A stretch of DNA of 64,000 nucleotides from CBDEGR01 sp965237895 (GCA_965237895.1 CBDEGR010000002.1:620001-684000), one strand, 5' to 3'; numbered from the stretch's first letter, positions 24,176-35,900 are shown. Made by a program: numbers and translations. Notes: generated from the letters alone by a model not told the origin.

Positions 24176-24574
24176 TCAAAAAGCGCTCATATTGTCGAAC
24201 TGCCGCCGAACCTCTTTGAGCAGTGCCTCCACGCGCTCAATGGCTGTGTCGCGATCTAGCGGTCTTGCACTCAGGTCGCCAGGGGCGTACCGAAATTGAA
24301 CGGCAAAAGGGGTGTACTCCACCAGTTCGTTAAAGCGCGTGGCTTCCACGTCGCGCTCTCTCAGCATCGCCAACAGCCGCGCCAGATCGTGGGTCGTCGG
24401 GTAGGTCTCGCCTAGCAGAGCGAGCCAAGCCTTGAGTAATTTTTCGGCCGCCTGTTGTGCATGAAAGCCGAAAATCTCGTCCGCGAAGACAGCGACGTCC
24501 GCCATGCCGTGAAGGGCGGAAATATCCTGTTCCGCCGACATCAACAGCACCCGTGCCTGCTTAAGGTCGCTCAT
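24176..24574 (-). CDS. HEPN-domain protein (toxin of MNT/HEPN pair)
   Basis: 132 residues from ATG 24574, overlapping the nucleotidyltransferase gene by 14 bp. Contains the HEPN signature FGFHAQQAAEKLLKAWLALLG...YPTTHDLARLL (H38, H62). The longer open frame upstream overlaps the MNT gene and is not protein-like. In characterised MntA/HepT systems HEPN is an RNase kept inactive by AMPylation by its MNT partner. Both genes look intact. Confidence 0.85.
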   Translation of the reverse strand: MSDLKQARVLLMSAEQDISALHGMADVAVFADEIFGFHAQQAAEKLLKAWLALLGETYPTTHDLARLLAMLRERDVEATRFNELVEYTPFAVQFRYAPGDLSARPLDRDTAIERVEALLKEVRRQFDNMSAF

Positions 24575-24896
24575 AGAGCACCTCGCCTTCCCGCAGCGCG
24601 CGCGCCAGGACATGGTTAAGGGAATCGCGCCAATATTCCACCTCGTCGCTGCTGTAGACCAAAATATCTTTAGAGACGCCGAAGTCCGCCAATGCGCGCC
24701 ATAGACGGGTCGCTTCGACACGACGGTCCCTGCCAGCCCCAAACGGCGCAGCTTCCACGACCACCAGATCCACATCGGAATCTGCCGTCGTGTCGCCGCG
24801 CGCACGGGAACCGAACAGGATCACTTGCTCGGGGGCTACCTCGTCCACGATGGCCTTTACCATCTTGTCGAGAAGCGCATCAGTCGTTTTTGTCAT
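24561..24896 (-). CDS. Minimal nucleotidyltransferase (antitoxin of MNT/HEPN pair)
   Basis: 111 residues. The pol-beta nucleotidyltransferase motif GSRARGDTTADSDVDL has GS at 29-30 and metal-binding Asp at 41 and 43. Directly upstream of, and overlapping, the HEPN gene. In this family the enzyme adds AMP to the HEPN protein. Confidence 0.9.
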   Translation of the reverse strand: MTKTTDALLDKMVKAIVDEVAPEQVILFGSRARGDTTADSDVDLVVVEAAPFGAGRDRRVEATRLWRALADFGVSKDILVYSSDEVEYWRDSLNHVLARALREGEVLYERP

Positions 24897-24957
24897 ATTG
24901 CTGTCTCCTCAAGCTTCCACCTAAAGTCCGCGACAGCCCTAATCGAACAGATCCCAC

Positions 24958-27900
24958 TCATAGATAGATCTCCGCATCCGGATCACCCGTCGCCAGCGCA
25001 TTCATCCAGGCGAGGCAAAGCTCACAGGAACGGTACACGCCCCCATAGACAGCCTTCTCTTGGCGCTCGACGATCGGGAAGGTCGAGTAGATATAGCGGA
25101 TGTCGTCGCGGTCTGTGACGCCGTAGAGGTGGAAGAACACGGCGTCGAGCTTGGAGCGCAGGACCAAACGGCGCTCTTTGTTCCAGGTGAAGGGCGGTTT
25201 TACATCGCCCGTCTCATCGACATAGCCCATATCGCGGGCGAAGGCGCCATGTCGTGAGCAGTGTAGGTCAACTCTAGAACGGCCTCTCGGACAATCTTAC
25301 CGGCCGTCTTCGGGCCGAAGCGAATGGTTTCGTAGCGGGCGGGCGGGACGACGGGGAGTTGCTCGACGATGAAGAGATTCAGAGTCTGACCTTGAATTTT
25401 CTGGCGGGCCACAAAGTCCAGAATCGTCGCGTTGAGATTGGCTGCCAATAGCCATTCGGCGCGATTGGTTGCTTCCGGCTTGAGGATGGGAACTTTGTTG
25501 CCGAAGCCGACCGTCGGCAAGAGCGCTGCGATAAATGTCCTGACATTTGTGGGTGCGGTAATCTCCTTGAAGCCGAGAACCCAATCCGATCCGGCGGTCC
25601 AGCCACATTCCGAGGCGGGAACCCAGAACTGCGCATCGGGAAGCCAATCTGGATTCCGGTGCTGCTCCGGGGTGGCCGGTACGGGCTGCGCGGGCCGGTG
25701 CTGGTTCTCGGGGTTGACGACGACGCTGGCGGCGCGATGATCGAACGCCTGCACCATCTTGCCTTCGTAGAGAGGCACCCAGTCTCCGGACGGACTGGAG
25801 AAGCGGTTACCGCCGACGGGATATGCGCCTTCCTGCTCCTCAAGCTCCTCGCGCGTGCGGAACAGGCCGGAGTCGTTGGTCATGTGGAACATCGTCGAGT
25901 ATTTCACCGGCCACGCCTTCACTTCCTCGCCCGATGAGCGATCGACCAACACCGGCAACCGCCCATAGATCGCCGTGGTCAGTTTGGCGTCGCGGCGGGA
26001 ACGGAAGATCGGTGCGGTGCCGGTGTTGGGGTTGACGCGCGCGAAAGCCTCGGCCGTCAGCGGAAAACAACGCTCCGGGTCGTCAAGCTCGGATACGTTA
26101 TGAAGATAGAACGCGCATCTTGCCGGGTCTTCAACTGGCGACGGGCTTGCAACAAAAGCACAGAATTTGAAGCGGCTGTCCACGTCAGGGAAAAAGGGTT
26201 GTGCATCGTAGCGGGTACGCCGGTTCTCAAAATCATACAGCGCCCGCAGTCGCCCTTCCGTCGCCACGCCCTTGAAGAACCGCGCCGCTGTCTTGTCGGA
26301 GGCGATGCCGGACGGGGTGAGAAGTCCGACCATGCCGTCGGGCTTCACGATGGTCATGGCGCGCTCGACGAACAAGGAATAGAGGTTTACGTCGCCGCCG
26401 GACAGCAGGGGATAGTCGCCGCCGCCGCGGGCCATGCGGACTGCGGCCGTGGCACGCTCATTGGCTTCGGCGAAGTTACGGGCAAGCGGGTCTCCGGCCT
26501 TCTCCAGATCGGCGATCATGCGTTTGCGGTCGGCGGCGCGCGGGGCCAGGGCGATCTGGCGGCGCCGCGCCGCGAACCACTCGACCTGTTGCAGCTTCAT
26601 CCGGTCCCAGGGCGGATTGCCGATCACGGCGTCGAAGCCGCCGTGCAGCCCGTTGCTTTCCCACTCCGACCACACGCCGGGAAAAGCCACTTGCCAATTG
26701 AAGAACCGTTCGACGTCGAGAAGCTGCCGTGCTTCGTCGAGCAGCCCGGCAAACTGCTTACCGTCCCCGGTTTCCGTTAAGACCTTAATCTTGCCAGAGG
26801 CAATGTCGATGGGATCGCCGAAGATTCCGGCGAAGTAAGGCGTATAAAGCGCCGCTTGATCGTCGCGATCACGAATGCTCAGCCAGTCGAAGGCATGGAC
26901 CAGGGAAAGGAAAGCATTCAATGGCGTCGTCATCTCCTCGATCTCGGCGAACACTTCCGCGGAACGATGAGCCTCGGCGATCTCGGCGTCGGTCAGTCCC
27001 TCAATGATCTGCATGGGAGCCGCGGCGCGCGTGGCCCGTTTTACCGGACCTTCCAAAAAGAGCGATCCACCCTGCTCTGTCGCCTTGTCGATGCCGGTGC
27101 GTACCCATGAACCGGACAGGCTGTCGCCGCAGCGGAGGTGATGATCCAGGAAGCTCAACGGTGCGCCCACCGTGAAGGTGTGCAGCCAGAGCGCGACCTT
27201 GGCCAGTTCGACGGCCATGGGGTTCTTGTCGACGCCATAGATGCAGCGCTTGAGAACCATGCGCCGGACGATATGTCGGTCGTCGAGCTGTTCCGCATCG
27301 ATGGTCCAGCCGCGTTTCTCGGCGTTGGCCATGATCTTGTTGCGGATCACGTCGATCCTCTCGGTCAGAGGCGAAATGTAGTCGTCCACCGAGGCTTCCG
27401 CCTCGGCCAGGGCCGTGATCACCCGGTCAGCGAGATGGTCCACGAGGTTGACCAGAAAGTGCCCCGAACCCATGGCGGGGTCGCAGATTTTCAGTTCGAG
27501 CAGTCTCTCGGCCGGATCGAGCTGCTTCAATTGGCCTATCCGGCGATCCTCGGGAAGATGGCTTGTGGCAAGCTCGGCATTTTTTGCAGTGAAATCGTCC
27601 ATGCGCGATCGGACCAGCGGTTCGATCGTTTCCTTGAGGATCAGGCCGACCAAATCGTCGGGCGTGTAGTAGCTGCCCGATCCCTTCCGCGCGAAGACGT
27701 TGGGACGAACAGCAATCTCGCCGTCCTCGCGGACGATCTCGTGTTCGAGCAAGCGCTCGTAGATCGAACCGAGTTGCTGAACGCCGAGATCGCGATAGTT
27801 GATGTAGCGGCGACCCTCAGGGGTTTGTTCAAACGAAAGCGCATCAATGGCCTCGGCCATGACTTCATCGCCGAGCCGAATGTTGGTGAGCAGCGGTACG

Positions 27901-28089
27901 CGTTGCCGGTCGAAAAGCCCGCCGTTGTAGGGCGGCAGGCCGATGGAGGCGTCGCCTTGATCGATGGCCCGGCAAAGATCGTCGATGGCCGACCAGTAGC
28001 GGGCGGCGCTCGCGGAGAAGACGTCATCTCGGTCTTTGCGCTGCCCGACATCACCGCGCACCTTCTCGCGCAGCGCGTAGTCGTCGTAG
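24958..28089 (-). pseudogene. Large Eco57I-like N6-adenine DNA methyltransferase, 5'-truncated by IS6 and frameshifted
   Basis: Reading from the IS edge: PYDDYALREKVRG, GSYYTPDDLVGLIL (YTPxxL), CDPAMGSGHFL (SAM motif I), VDKNPMAVELAKVALW and FDAVIGNPPW (motif IV NPPW). This is the Eco57I/type IIG-like or DISARM DrmMI-like class of large adenine methyltransferases. Near 25240 the frame shifts by one base: the main frame ends MAPSPAIWAM, while the family C terminus (MGYVDETGDVKPPFTWN ... FPIVERQEKAVYGG) continues in the next frame to 24958. Its N-terminal region was removed by the IS6 insertion at 28090. Two independent lesions make it non-functional. Confidence 0.8.
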
Positions 28090-28917
28090 GGTTCTGGTGC
28101 AGACAGCCAGGGGAATTGGCGATAATGGGATATGGCGCATCGCAAAACTGAACGGAATCCTCTATTTGCTGGACGTTGGTTCGAAGACGACATCATTCTC
28201 CTCTGCCTTCGCTGGTATTTTCGCTTCAAACTGAGTTACCGAGATCTGGTCGCGATTTTAGGTGAGCGGGGTTTATCGATTTCGCACACCACGATTTTGC
28301 GGTGGGTCGTTCGCTATGCGGACACGTGTGAAAAGCGCTGGCGCCGATTCGAGCGACCGGTGGGTGGGAGCTGGCGGGTTGATGAAACGTTTATCAAGAT
28401 TCGGGGGCAGTTGATGTATCTGTACCGCGCCGTGGATGGACAAGGCAACACCGTGGAGTTCTGTCTGAGTCGAACACGCGGCATTGCGGCGGCGAAGGCA
28501 TTCTTTCGCAAGGCACTGAAGCATCATCGGGAGCCACACAGCATCACCTTGGATGGCCACCAGCCGAGCCATAGCGCCCTGCGGCGCATGGGAATGAACG
28601 GTGAGTTCAACTTCCGGGGGCGGAACCCGGTGAAGATTCGTTGCTGTCAATACCTGAACAACGTTGTGGAGCAGGACCACCGCCGGGTGAAGGGGCGATT
28701 GCGCCCGATGTTGGGATTCAAGACGTTCTACAATGCGCGACGTGTCATTATCGGCATCGAGCTAGCGCAGAAGATTCACAAACGCCAGTTCGCAATTCCG
28801 ATCCCATGGCAGTCGAATCCCGCCGTGACCTGGCGTCATGTCATGGCAGCATAGGCCGCATCGCCGCGGCGCACTCCTGAATCTTATCGCTCCGACAATC
28901 CTGTCTGCACCAGAACC
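28090..28917 (+). mobile_element. IS6-family insertion sequence, complete
   Basis: An 828-bp element with perfect 17-bp terminal inverted repeats GGTTCTGGTGCAGACAG and one transposase gene. Flanks (CGTCGTAG left, TTTTTGGG right) do not form the expected 8-bp duplication, consistent with IS6-type replicative deletion next to the element. A truncated copy lies at 43073-43503. Confidence 0.9.
28132..28854 (+). CDS. IS6-family transposase
   Basis: 240 residues. N-terminal zinc/HTH region, then the DDE core: D84 (WRVDETFIKI), D141 (ITLDGHQPS), E180 (NNVVEQDHRRVK). Closely spaced catalytic residues and the WRVDETY/F motif are diagnostic for IS6/IS26. All catalytic residues are present, so the element may be active. 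It catalyses replicative, one-ended cointegrate formation, which can explain the flanking deletion. Confidence 0.95.
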   Translation: MAHRKTERNPLFAGRWFEDDIILLCLRWYFRFKLSYRDLVAILGERGLSISHTTILRWVVRYADTCEKRWRRFERPVGGSWRVDETFIKIRGQLMYLYRAVDGQGNTVEFCLSRTRGIAAAKAFFRKALKHHREPHSITLDGHQPSHSALRRMGMNGEFNFRGRNPVKIRCCQYLNNVVEQDHRRVKGRLRPMLGFKTFYNARRVIIGIELAQKIHKRQFAIPIPWQSNPAVTWRHVMAA

Positions 28918-29164
28918 TTTTTGGGAAAGGATAGAAATTATTATCATGATTACATGCTCTATGTATAATTACCATACCATCATAGATATTATGAAATAGT
29001 GTAAGCATGCAGCGCTGGGAGACCTGCGGGGTCAATATCGAGAATGGCGGCGTGGTGTGGCTGGATGGAAAGCGTCTGTCACAAGGCGCCGCCCGACTCG
29101 ACCGCATTTGCATACATATGAATAGTGTGTATCCTGAAAGATATAAAAATAACGAGAGGTCCCA
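28918..29164. other. AT-rich upstream region of mazEF
   Basis: 28,930-29,000 is strikingly AT-rich for this GC-rich window. A + frame about 29026-29160 (VNIENGGVVWLDGKRLSQGA) is protein-like but has no start; it may be a gene fragment. The mazEF promoter lies at the right end. Confidence 0.4.
29108..29135 (+). promoter_or_regulatory. Possible mazEF promoter
   Basis: TTGCAT (29108-29113), 16-bp spacer, TATCCT (29130-29135), about 30 bp upstream of the antitoxin ATG. Confidence 0.4.
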
Positions 29165-29386
29165 ATGAACCGACGGCTCAACATTACCCTACCGGAACAG
29201 ACCGTCAGGATGCTGGAGCGTGCTGTGCCGAGAGGCCAGCGCTCGAGGTTGATTGACGAAGCCGTGACACGCTTCGTCAAAGAACAGGGGAGAGCGAACC
29301 TTCAAAAGCAGCTCGCGCTTGGTGCGAAAGCGCGATCCGCGCGTGACCGAGAGATGGCTGAGGAATGGTTCGTCCTTCCTGACTAA
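29165..29386 (+). CDS. mazE: MazE-type RHH antitoxin
   Basis: 73 residues from ATG 29165 with GAGAGG upstream. N-terminal RHH sequence MNRRLNITLPEQTVRMLERA, C-terminal acidic/aromatic tail (MAEEWFVLPD) that would bind the toxin groove. It lies 5 bp upstream of the MazF-type gene. Antitoxin identity is inferred from fold pattern and position. Confidence 0.85.
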   Translation: MNRRLNITLPEQTVRMLERAVPRGQRSRLIDEAVTRFVKEQGRANLQKQLALGAKARSARDREMAEEWFVLPD

Positions 29387-29391
29387 CTCCT

Positions 29392-29748
29392 ATGATTCAA
29401 CCAAAGCGGGGAGACATCTATCTGGTCAACTTCGACCCGACGCTGGGCGCTGAGATTCGGAAAACGCGTCCGGCGTTAATTTTGCAAAACGATATCGCCA
29501 ACAAGTACAGCCCTGTCACCATCGTGGCTGCCATCAGTTCCAAGTATGACAATCCTCTGTATCCTACGGAGGTCTTGATATCGGCCAAAGCGCGGACAGG
29601 TCTCGCTGTTGATTCGGTGGTGCTTCTAAATCAGATTCGGACGGTCGACAAGAAGAGGCTGGCTAAGCGACTCGGTAAGCTGTCCTCAGCGAAGATGGAG
29701 GAGGTCAACCAGGCTCTTCGCATTAGCGTAGGCCTGTTGACCTTCTAG
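29392..29748 (+). CDS. mazF: MazF/PemK-type endoribonuclease toxin
   Basis: 118 residues. MIQPKRGDIYLVNFDPTLGA followed by EIRKTRPALILQND and VTIVAAISSK is the PemK/MazF signature, with the catalytic Arg in the RGDI loop and T in VTIVAA. Full length. Followed after 60 bp by the helicase gene of the three-gene restriction-like operon on the same strand. Confidence 0.9.
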   Translation: MIQPKRGDIYLVNFDPTLGAEIRKTRPALILQNDIANKYSPVTIVAAISSKYDNPLYPTEVLISAKARTGLAVDSVVLLNQIRTVDKKRLAKRLGKLSSAKMEEVNQALRISVGLLTF

Positions 29749-29808
29749 GCCCATTAATAGCCACTCGCCAAGCGGCGCGCCAGTGCCTGAGAGAGGTAAA
29801 GGATCCCG

Positions 29809-32800
29809 ATGACCGCTGACTCCAAAGGCCGAGGCCTCTTCATCGTCGACAACAGCGTCTCCGGCTGGACGGGGCTCCGCTATCTCGAAGAGTGGGCCGG
29901 CATCGCCAAGGCGTTCGATATTGCGACGGGGTACTTCGAGGTCGGCGCCTTGCTCGCCCTCGATGGCCAGTGGCAGGCGCTCGACCACATTCGGATTCTG
30001 ATGGGCGCCGAGACGACGTATCGCACGCGCACGGCGCTGCTCGACGCGGTGCGGGCGCGCGCGGTGCAGATCCTCGATGAGAGCCTTGAGGTGAATAAGG
30101 GCACCAACCCGTTCCTGCACGGCGTCCCCGCGATTCTCGACGCGCTACGGTCCGGGCAGATCGAGTGCCGTGTCTACGACAAGGACAAGTTCCACGCGAA
30201 GGCGTACATCACGCACGCGAAGCTCGAGGTGGTCGGCTCGCAGGCGCTGGTCGGGTCGAGCAACTTCACCGCCCCTGGCCTGACGAAGAACATCGAGCTC
30301 AATATCCAGGTCCAGAGCGCACGCGAGGTTGCCCAGCTTCAGGAATGGTTCGAGACGCACTGGAACGAGGCGGCCGAGGTCACCGACGCGGTCATCGAGA
30401 CCATCGCGCGCCACACGCACCGCTATACGCCGTTCGATGTGTACGCCAAGGCGCTGCAGGAGTACTTCCGCGGCCACGAGCTGACGGCGACCGAGTGGGA
30501 TGAAACCCGCTCGAAGATGTTTCCCCGGATCGACCGCTATCAGCAAGAGGCCTACTGGGCGCTCATGAAGATTGCCCGCCAGCATGGCGGCGCGTTCCTG
30601 TGCGACGGCGTGGGCCTCGGCAAGACCTTCGTCGGCCTGATGCTGATCGAGCGGTTGGTGCTGCACGAAGGGAAGCGCGTGGTGCTCTTCGCGCCCAAGG
30701 CGACGAAGGAGGGCGTGTGGGAACCGCATCTGCGCGAGTGGTTGCCGCACATCGGCGGCGTCGGTGGGCACGCGGACTTCAGCAACCTAGCGGTCTTCAG
30801 CCACACGGACCTTGGCCGCAAGGGTGACTTCCCGGAGCGATTCCGGCGCATCGCCGAGCTTGCAGACATCGTGGTGATCGACGAAGCGCACCACTTCCGC
30901 AACCCCGGGACACGGGGCGACGACGAGGAGGACACAGAACCGTCGCGCTACTATCGCCTCTACGACCTGCTCGACAACGCGAAGCGGGCGAAGACCCTCT
31001 TCCTGCTCACCGCCACGCCGATCAACAACCGGCTGAGCGACTTTCGGCACATGGCCGAGCTGTTCACGCGCCGGGACGAGACGTATTTCGCCCGCACGTT
31101 GGGCGTCAACAACCTGCGTGCGCACTTCAACCAGATGGAGAAGGCCCTACGCAATCGGGTCGGGCACGACCTGACCGATGTCTCCGAACAGTTGACCGAG
31201 ACGCATGAAATCCTCTTCTCTGACGATATCTTCCGCCACCTTGTCGTGCAGCGTAGCCGCGCCTACGCGCGCGAGAGCCAGATCCGAGAGACAGGGCTGG
31301 CGGCCGCCTTCCCCGAGCGCAAGCCGCCGCAGGTGGCCGCGTACTCCATTCGCAAGACCTACGGGCGGCTGCTCGACATGTTCGAGAACGCGTTCACGCA
31401 GCAGAACCCGCTCTTCACGCTCCCCATGTATTACCCACTCGCTTGGTACAAGGGACCGGACACACGCATCGATCCATTCGAACAGAACCGGCAGAAGCAA
31501 GTCGTTGGGCTGATCCGTACGAACTTCCTGAAGCGCTTCGAAAGCTCCGTGGTCGCGTTCGAACTCTCCTGCGACCGGCTGCTCCGGAAGCTGCTGGCCT
31601 TCCTCGAGGTTCACAGCGAGACCGCTTCGGAGAAGAAAAAGCTTGAGCACTGGAAGTCCGACAACGCCGAGATCCTTGGCTACGCACGCAGTCGGCAACT
31701 CGAGTTCTGGGGTCAAGACGGAGACGAGTCGGAGGACGAAGACATCGTGCCCCCGGAGATGCTCGACGCTGTTAAAGAGCTAAACCGAGAGCAGTATGAT
31801 GTCCCGGCCATGATCACGGAAACCTTCCGTGATCTCAACCAGCTGGCGCACTTCACGGCCGAAGCCCGGAAGTTCGAGCCCACGCACGACGACAAGCTCC
31901 AGAAGCTCAGCCGGCTGCTCAAAACGAAAGAACTTGCCGACCAGAAGGTCCTCATCTTCACCGAGTTCGCCGACACCGCCCGCTACTTGAAGCGCCAACT
32001 CAACCAGGCCGGCATCGACGGCGTCGCCCAAGTCGACAGCGCCTCCCCGGGCAACCGCGCTGACGTCATTCAACGCTTCTCGCCCTACTACAACGGCCTC
32101 TCCTCGGCGGCGCTTGCGGAGAATGGTCGCACGGAGATCCGCGTCCTCATTTCCACAGACGTCCTCTCCGAGGGCCTGAACCTCCAGGACGCATCGCGGA
32201 TGATCAACTACGACATCCACTGGAACCCGGTGCGTCTGATGCAGCGCATCGGCCGCGTGGACCGGCGCATGAACCCGGAGATCGAGAAGCGGCTGCTCGC
32301 CGACCACACGGTGGTCGCCGGCTCCCGCGGGACGGTGAGCTTCTGGAACTTCCTGCCGCCCGACGAGCTGAACGCGATCCTCACGCTCTACACCAAGGTC
32401 ACGCAGAAGACGCTGCTGATCTCGAAGACGCTTGGGATCGAGGGAAAGAAGCTTCTGACTCCCCAGGACAACTTCGCCGCGCTCAAGGAATTCAATCACA
32501 CCTACGAGGGTACCAAGACCGCGGTCGAGGACATGCACCTCGAGTACCAGGCGCTGCTTCAGGCCGATCCCAAACTGGAGGCACGCCTCAAGCGCCTCCC
32601 CGGCGCCACCGTCAGCGGCCGCACGCGGGCGGCCCACGGGGCGCGCGGCGTGTTCTTCTGCTACGCGCTTCCCGCCCTCGACAAGGAGGCCGACGAGTTC
32701 ACCGAGGAGGCGGGCACGACCCGCTGGTACCTCTACGACCTCGACCGCGGCGCGATTCTCGAAGATCCGGGCGAGATCGCTGGCAGCATCCGGTCCACAC

Positions 32801-32958
32801 CCGAGACGCCGCGCCAGTGCACCACAGAGGAGAAGACCCTGGTCGAGATTCGGACCACGATCGAGAAACACATAAAGAACAGCTATCTCAAGCGCGTCGA
32901 CGCACCCGTGGGCGTGAAGCCCTCGCTTAAGTGCTGGATGGAACTTAACGAAGCCTGA
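29809..32958 (+). CDS. SNF2-type helicase with N-terminal phospholipase D-like domain
   Basis: 1049 residues. Residues ~1-200 form a PLD-like nuclease domain: KFHAKAYITH near 126 and VGSSNFTAPGL near 150 (HxK and GSxN conserved, the Asp of HKD not evident). The SF2/SNF2 motor follows: Walker A DGVGLGKTF near 265, VVIDEAHHF near 355, LLTATPINN near 400, and the C-terminal RecA domain with STDVLSEGLNLQ and QRIGRVDRR near 812. PLD-SNF2 proteins translocate on DNA and are common in defence loci. First of three same-strand genes; the methyltransferase starts 4 bp after its stop. Intact. Proposed as the motor and possibly cleavage subunit of an R-M-like system. Confidence 0.85.
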   Translation: MTADSKGRGLFIVDNSVSGWTGLRYLEEWAGIAKAFDIATGYFEVGALLALDGQWQALDHIRILMGAETTYRTRTALLDAVRARAVQILDESLEVNKGTNPFLHGVPAILDALRSGQIECRVYDKDKFHAKAYITHAKLEVVGSQALVGSSNFTAPGLTKNIELNIQVQSAREVAQLQEWFETHWNEAAEVTDAVIETIARHTHRYTPFDVYAKALQEYFRGHELTATEWDETRSKMFPRIDRYQQEAYWALMKIARQHGGAFLCDGVGLGKTFVGLMLIERLVLHEGKRVVLFAPKATKEGVWEPHLREWLPHIGGVGGHADFSNLAVFSHTDLGRKGDFPERFRRIAELADIVVIDEAHHFRNPGTRGDDEEDTEPSRYYRLYDLLDNAKRAKTLFLLTATPINNRLSDFRHMAELFTRRDETYFARTLGVNNLRAHFNQMEKALRNRVGHDLTDVSEQLTETHEILFSDDIFRHLVVQRSRAYARESQIRETGLAAAFPERKPPQVAAYSIRKTYGRLLDMFENAFTQQNPLFTLPMYYPLAWYKGPDTRIDPFEQNRQKQVVGLIRTNFLKRFESSVVAFELSCDRLLRKLLAFLEVHSETASEKKKLEHWKSDNAEILGYARSRQLEFWGQDGDESEDEDIVPPEMLDAVKELNREQYDVPAMITETFRDLNQLAHFTAEARKFEPTHDDKLQKLSRLLKTKELADQKVLIFTEFADTARYLKRQLNQAGIDGVAQVDSASPGNRADVIQRFSPYYNGLSSAALAENGRTEIRVLISTDVLSEGLNLQDASRMINYDIHWNPVRLMQRIGRVDRRMNPEIEKRLLADHTVVAGSRGTVSFWNFLPPDELNAILTLYTKVTQKTLLISKTLGIEGKKLLTPQDNFAALKEFNHTYEGTKTAVEDMHLEYQALLQADPKLEARLKRLPGATVSGRTRAAHGARGVFFCYALPALDKEADEFTEEAGTTRWYLYDLDRGAILEDPGEIAGSIRSTPETPRQCTTEEKTLVEIRTTIEKHIKNSYLKRVDAPVGVKPSLKCWMELNEA

Positions 32959-32962
32959 GCCG

Positions 32963-35900
32963 ATGCCGACCGACCACCGTAGCGCCCTCGCGAGCATCAA
33001 ACGCTTCGACCAGCTTATCGCCTACCTGCGCGACGAGATGGGCTGGCCGATTGCGAGGGACTCGTTCGAGGACGTGGACGATCTGTTCTACGACTTCACC
33101 GCCGATGAGCTCGGCATCGACCCGAAGACAGCGGCCAAAATCGAGAGTATTAAGCGCCTACGGCCCCTCTCTCCACGCCAGCCATGGGGCATCTTCTTCG
33201 TCAAGTTCGAGCCAAAGAGACTCCCCGTCGTGGCGCTGCGCCGCATTCTCAGCCAGGTGGCGCTCAAAAAGCGCGCCTCCGCCAACAGCGCCGAGCGGAC
33301 CGCCTGGGCCAAGGATGATCTACTCTTCGTCTCCAACTACGGCGTGGGTGACGAGCGGCAGATCAGCTTCGCCCACTTCTCGACGCCCACGAACGGCCAC
33401 GCCCTGCCGACCCTCAAGGTGCTCGGCTGGGACAACCGCGACACCGCGTTGCACCTCGACACCGTTGCCACGGAGCTCACCGAGCACCTTGCTTGGCCCA
33501 AGAACGACAGTGACGCCAGCGCGTGGCGCGAGCAGTGGCGCGCCGCCTTCACGCTTCGCCACCGTGAGGTCATCACCACGTCCCGCGAGCTCTCGGTTCG
33601 TCTGGCCGCGCTTGCGCGCACCATCCGCGACCGCATCACGACTACCCTCGCCATCGAGACCAAACGCGGCCCGCTGAACACGCTCATGAAGGCGTTCCAG
33701 GCAGCGCTCGTTCACGACCTGGCCGCGGAAGGCTTTGCCGACATGTACGCTCAGACGATCGCGTACGGCCTGCTCTCCGCGCGCATCGCCGACCCGCACA
33801 AGAAGACGGTCGACGATTTCGCGAGTCACATGCGCACGAACCCATTTCTCCGCGACTTGATGGAGACGTTCCTCCAGGTCGGCGGGCGCCACACCAAGCC
33901 TGGCGCTAAGGGGATCGACTTCGACGAGCTCGGCGTTGCTGAGGTCGTCGAACTACTTGACAACGCCAACATGGAAGCCGTGGTCCGCGACTTCGGCGAC
34001 CGAAACCCGCGAGAAGACCCAGTCATTCACTTCTACGAGCTGTTCCTGAAGGAGTACGACGCGGAGAAACGAATGCAGCGCGGCGTGTTCTACACGCCGC
34101 GCCCGGTGGTCTCCTACATCGTCCGCTCCGTGCATGCCGTGCTGCGGAGCGAGTTCGGGCTGAAGGATGGCCTTGCGGACACCGCGACGTGGGGGGAGAT
34201 GGCCGAGCTCCACGAGGGCCTGCGCATCCCTGACGCTATCTCGCCGGATCAGGGTTTTGTGCAGATTCTCGATCCCGCCACCGGCACTGGCACGTTCCTC
34301 GTGGAGGCCATCGACCTCATCCACAAGACGCTCGTCGCCAAGTGGAAGGCACAGGAGCACGGCGAGACGAAGATCGCCGCGCTCTGGAACGAGTACGTGC
34401 CCGAACACCTGCTGCCGCGCCTGCACGGCTACGAACTCCTGATGGCGCCCTATGCCATCGTCCACCTCAAGATCGGCCTCAAGCTCTACGAGACCGGCTA
34501 CCGCTTCGGCAGCCACGAGCGGGCGCGGGTGTATCTCACCAACGCCCTGGAATCGGCGCAGGATTTCTCCCAGGGAGCCTTAGACTTTGCCATTCCGGCG
34601 CTGGCCGACGAAGCCCAAGCGGTGAACGAGATCAAGCGTGACGCACGGTTCACGGTCATCATCGGCAACCCACCCTACTCGGGCCACTCCGCAAACAAGG
34701 GCGCCTGGATTCGTGAGTTGCTCCGAGGGAGAGCAGGCACGCAGCGCGCGGAGAACTATTTCGAGGTTGATGGCGGCCCGTTGAACGAACGTAATCCCAA
34801 ATGGCTGAACGACGACTACGTCAAGTTCATCCGCCTCGCCTCCTGGCAGATCGAACGCACGGGCCGAGGCGTACTCGGCTTCATCACCAACCACAGCTAT
34901 CTGGATAACCCCACGTTTCGCGGCATGCGCGAGAGCCTCGCGGCCACCTTTCCGCGAGCACACCTGCTTGATCTGCACGGCAACGCGAAGAAGAAGGACC
35001 GCGCGCCGGACGGCGGCAAGGATGAGAACGTCTTCGACATCCAGCAGGGCGTTGCCATCGGCTTATTCACGTGCCCCCCAGTGGAACCGCGCCGATTTAG
35101 CCGCGCATACAACCATGCCGACGTGTGGGGCGTGCGCGAGCAGGCTGACGGCACCGGTAAGTACGATCGGCTTGTCGCCAGCGACGCGGCAAGCACGGAG
35201 TGGCAAGCACTGTCCCCTAAACCGCCTCTGCGGTTGTTCGTGCCACGCGACGACGCGCTGCATGATGAGTACGAAGCGGGTGCGCCCATTTCCGACATCT
35301 TCCCGGTCAATTCGGTGGGCATCGTCACCGCCCGCGACAAGCTGGCCATTCAGTGGACCGCGGAGGATATGGGGCGGATAGCCGAGGATTTCGCCGCCCG
35401 CGGAACAGAGGCGGCACGGACGTTCTACGACTTAGGCAAGGACGCACAAGACTGGCAAGTACAGTTGGCCCAAGAGGATGTGCGGAGGCACGATGGTCGC
35501 ATAAGACCTGTGCTGTATCGGCCGTTTGACAGACGCTTCACCTACTACACCGGCAAATCGCGTGGCTTCATTTGCAGGCCGCGCCCTGAAGTTATGCGCC
35601 ACATGCTGGCCGGGGAGAATGTGGGGCTAATTTCGGTACGCCAAGTGGCTGAGGGGATCTTCAACCACGCATGTGTGTCTAGGAGCATCGTCGACTTTCG
35701 CACGACACTGAGCAATAAGGGTGGCTCTTATCTTTTCCCCTTGTATACCTATCCGCCGGAGACGCTGGCGAACGCTGTCAACACTCGGAAACCGAACCTC
35801 GACCCAAAGTTCACTCGATCGTTTGCGTCCGCCGTCGGTCTCGACTTCATCCCGGACGGCGCTGGCGACCGCACTCACACCTTCGGTCCAGAGGACATCT

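Noticed and set aside
26100..28151. Two + strand frames (26100-26780, 27138-28151) opposite the Eco57I-like gene
   Set aside because: Antisense shadows; the minus strand carries motif I and NPPW.
31780..33000. 406-codon minus frame opposite the helicase gene
   Set aside because: Antisense shadow of a gene with complete SNF2 motifs.
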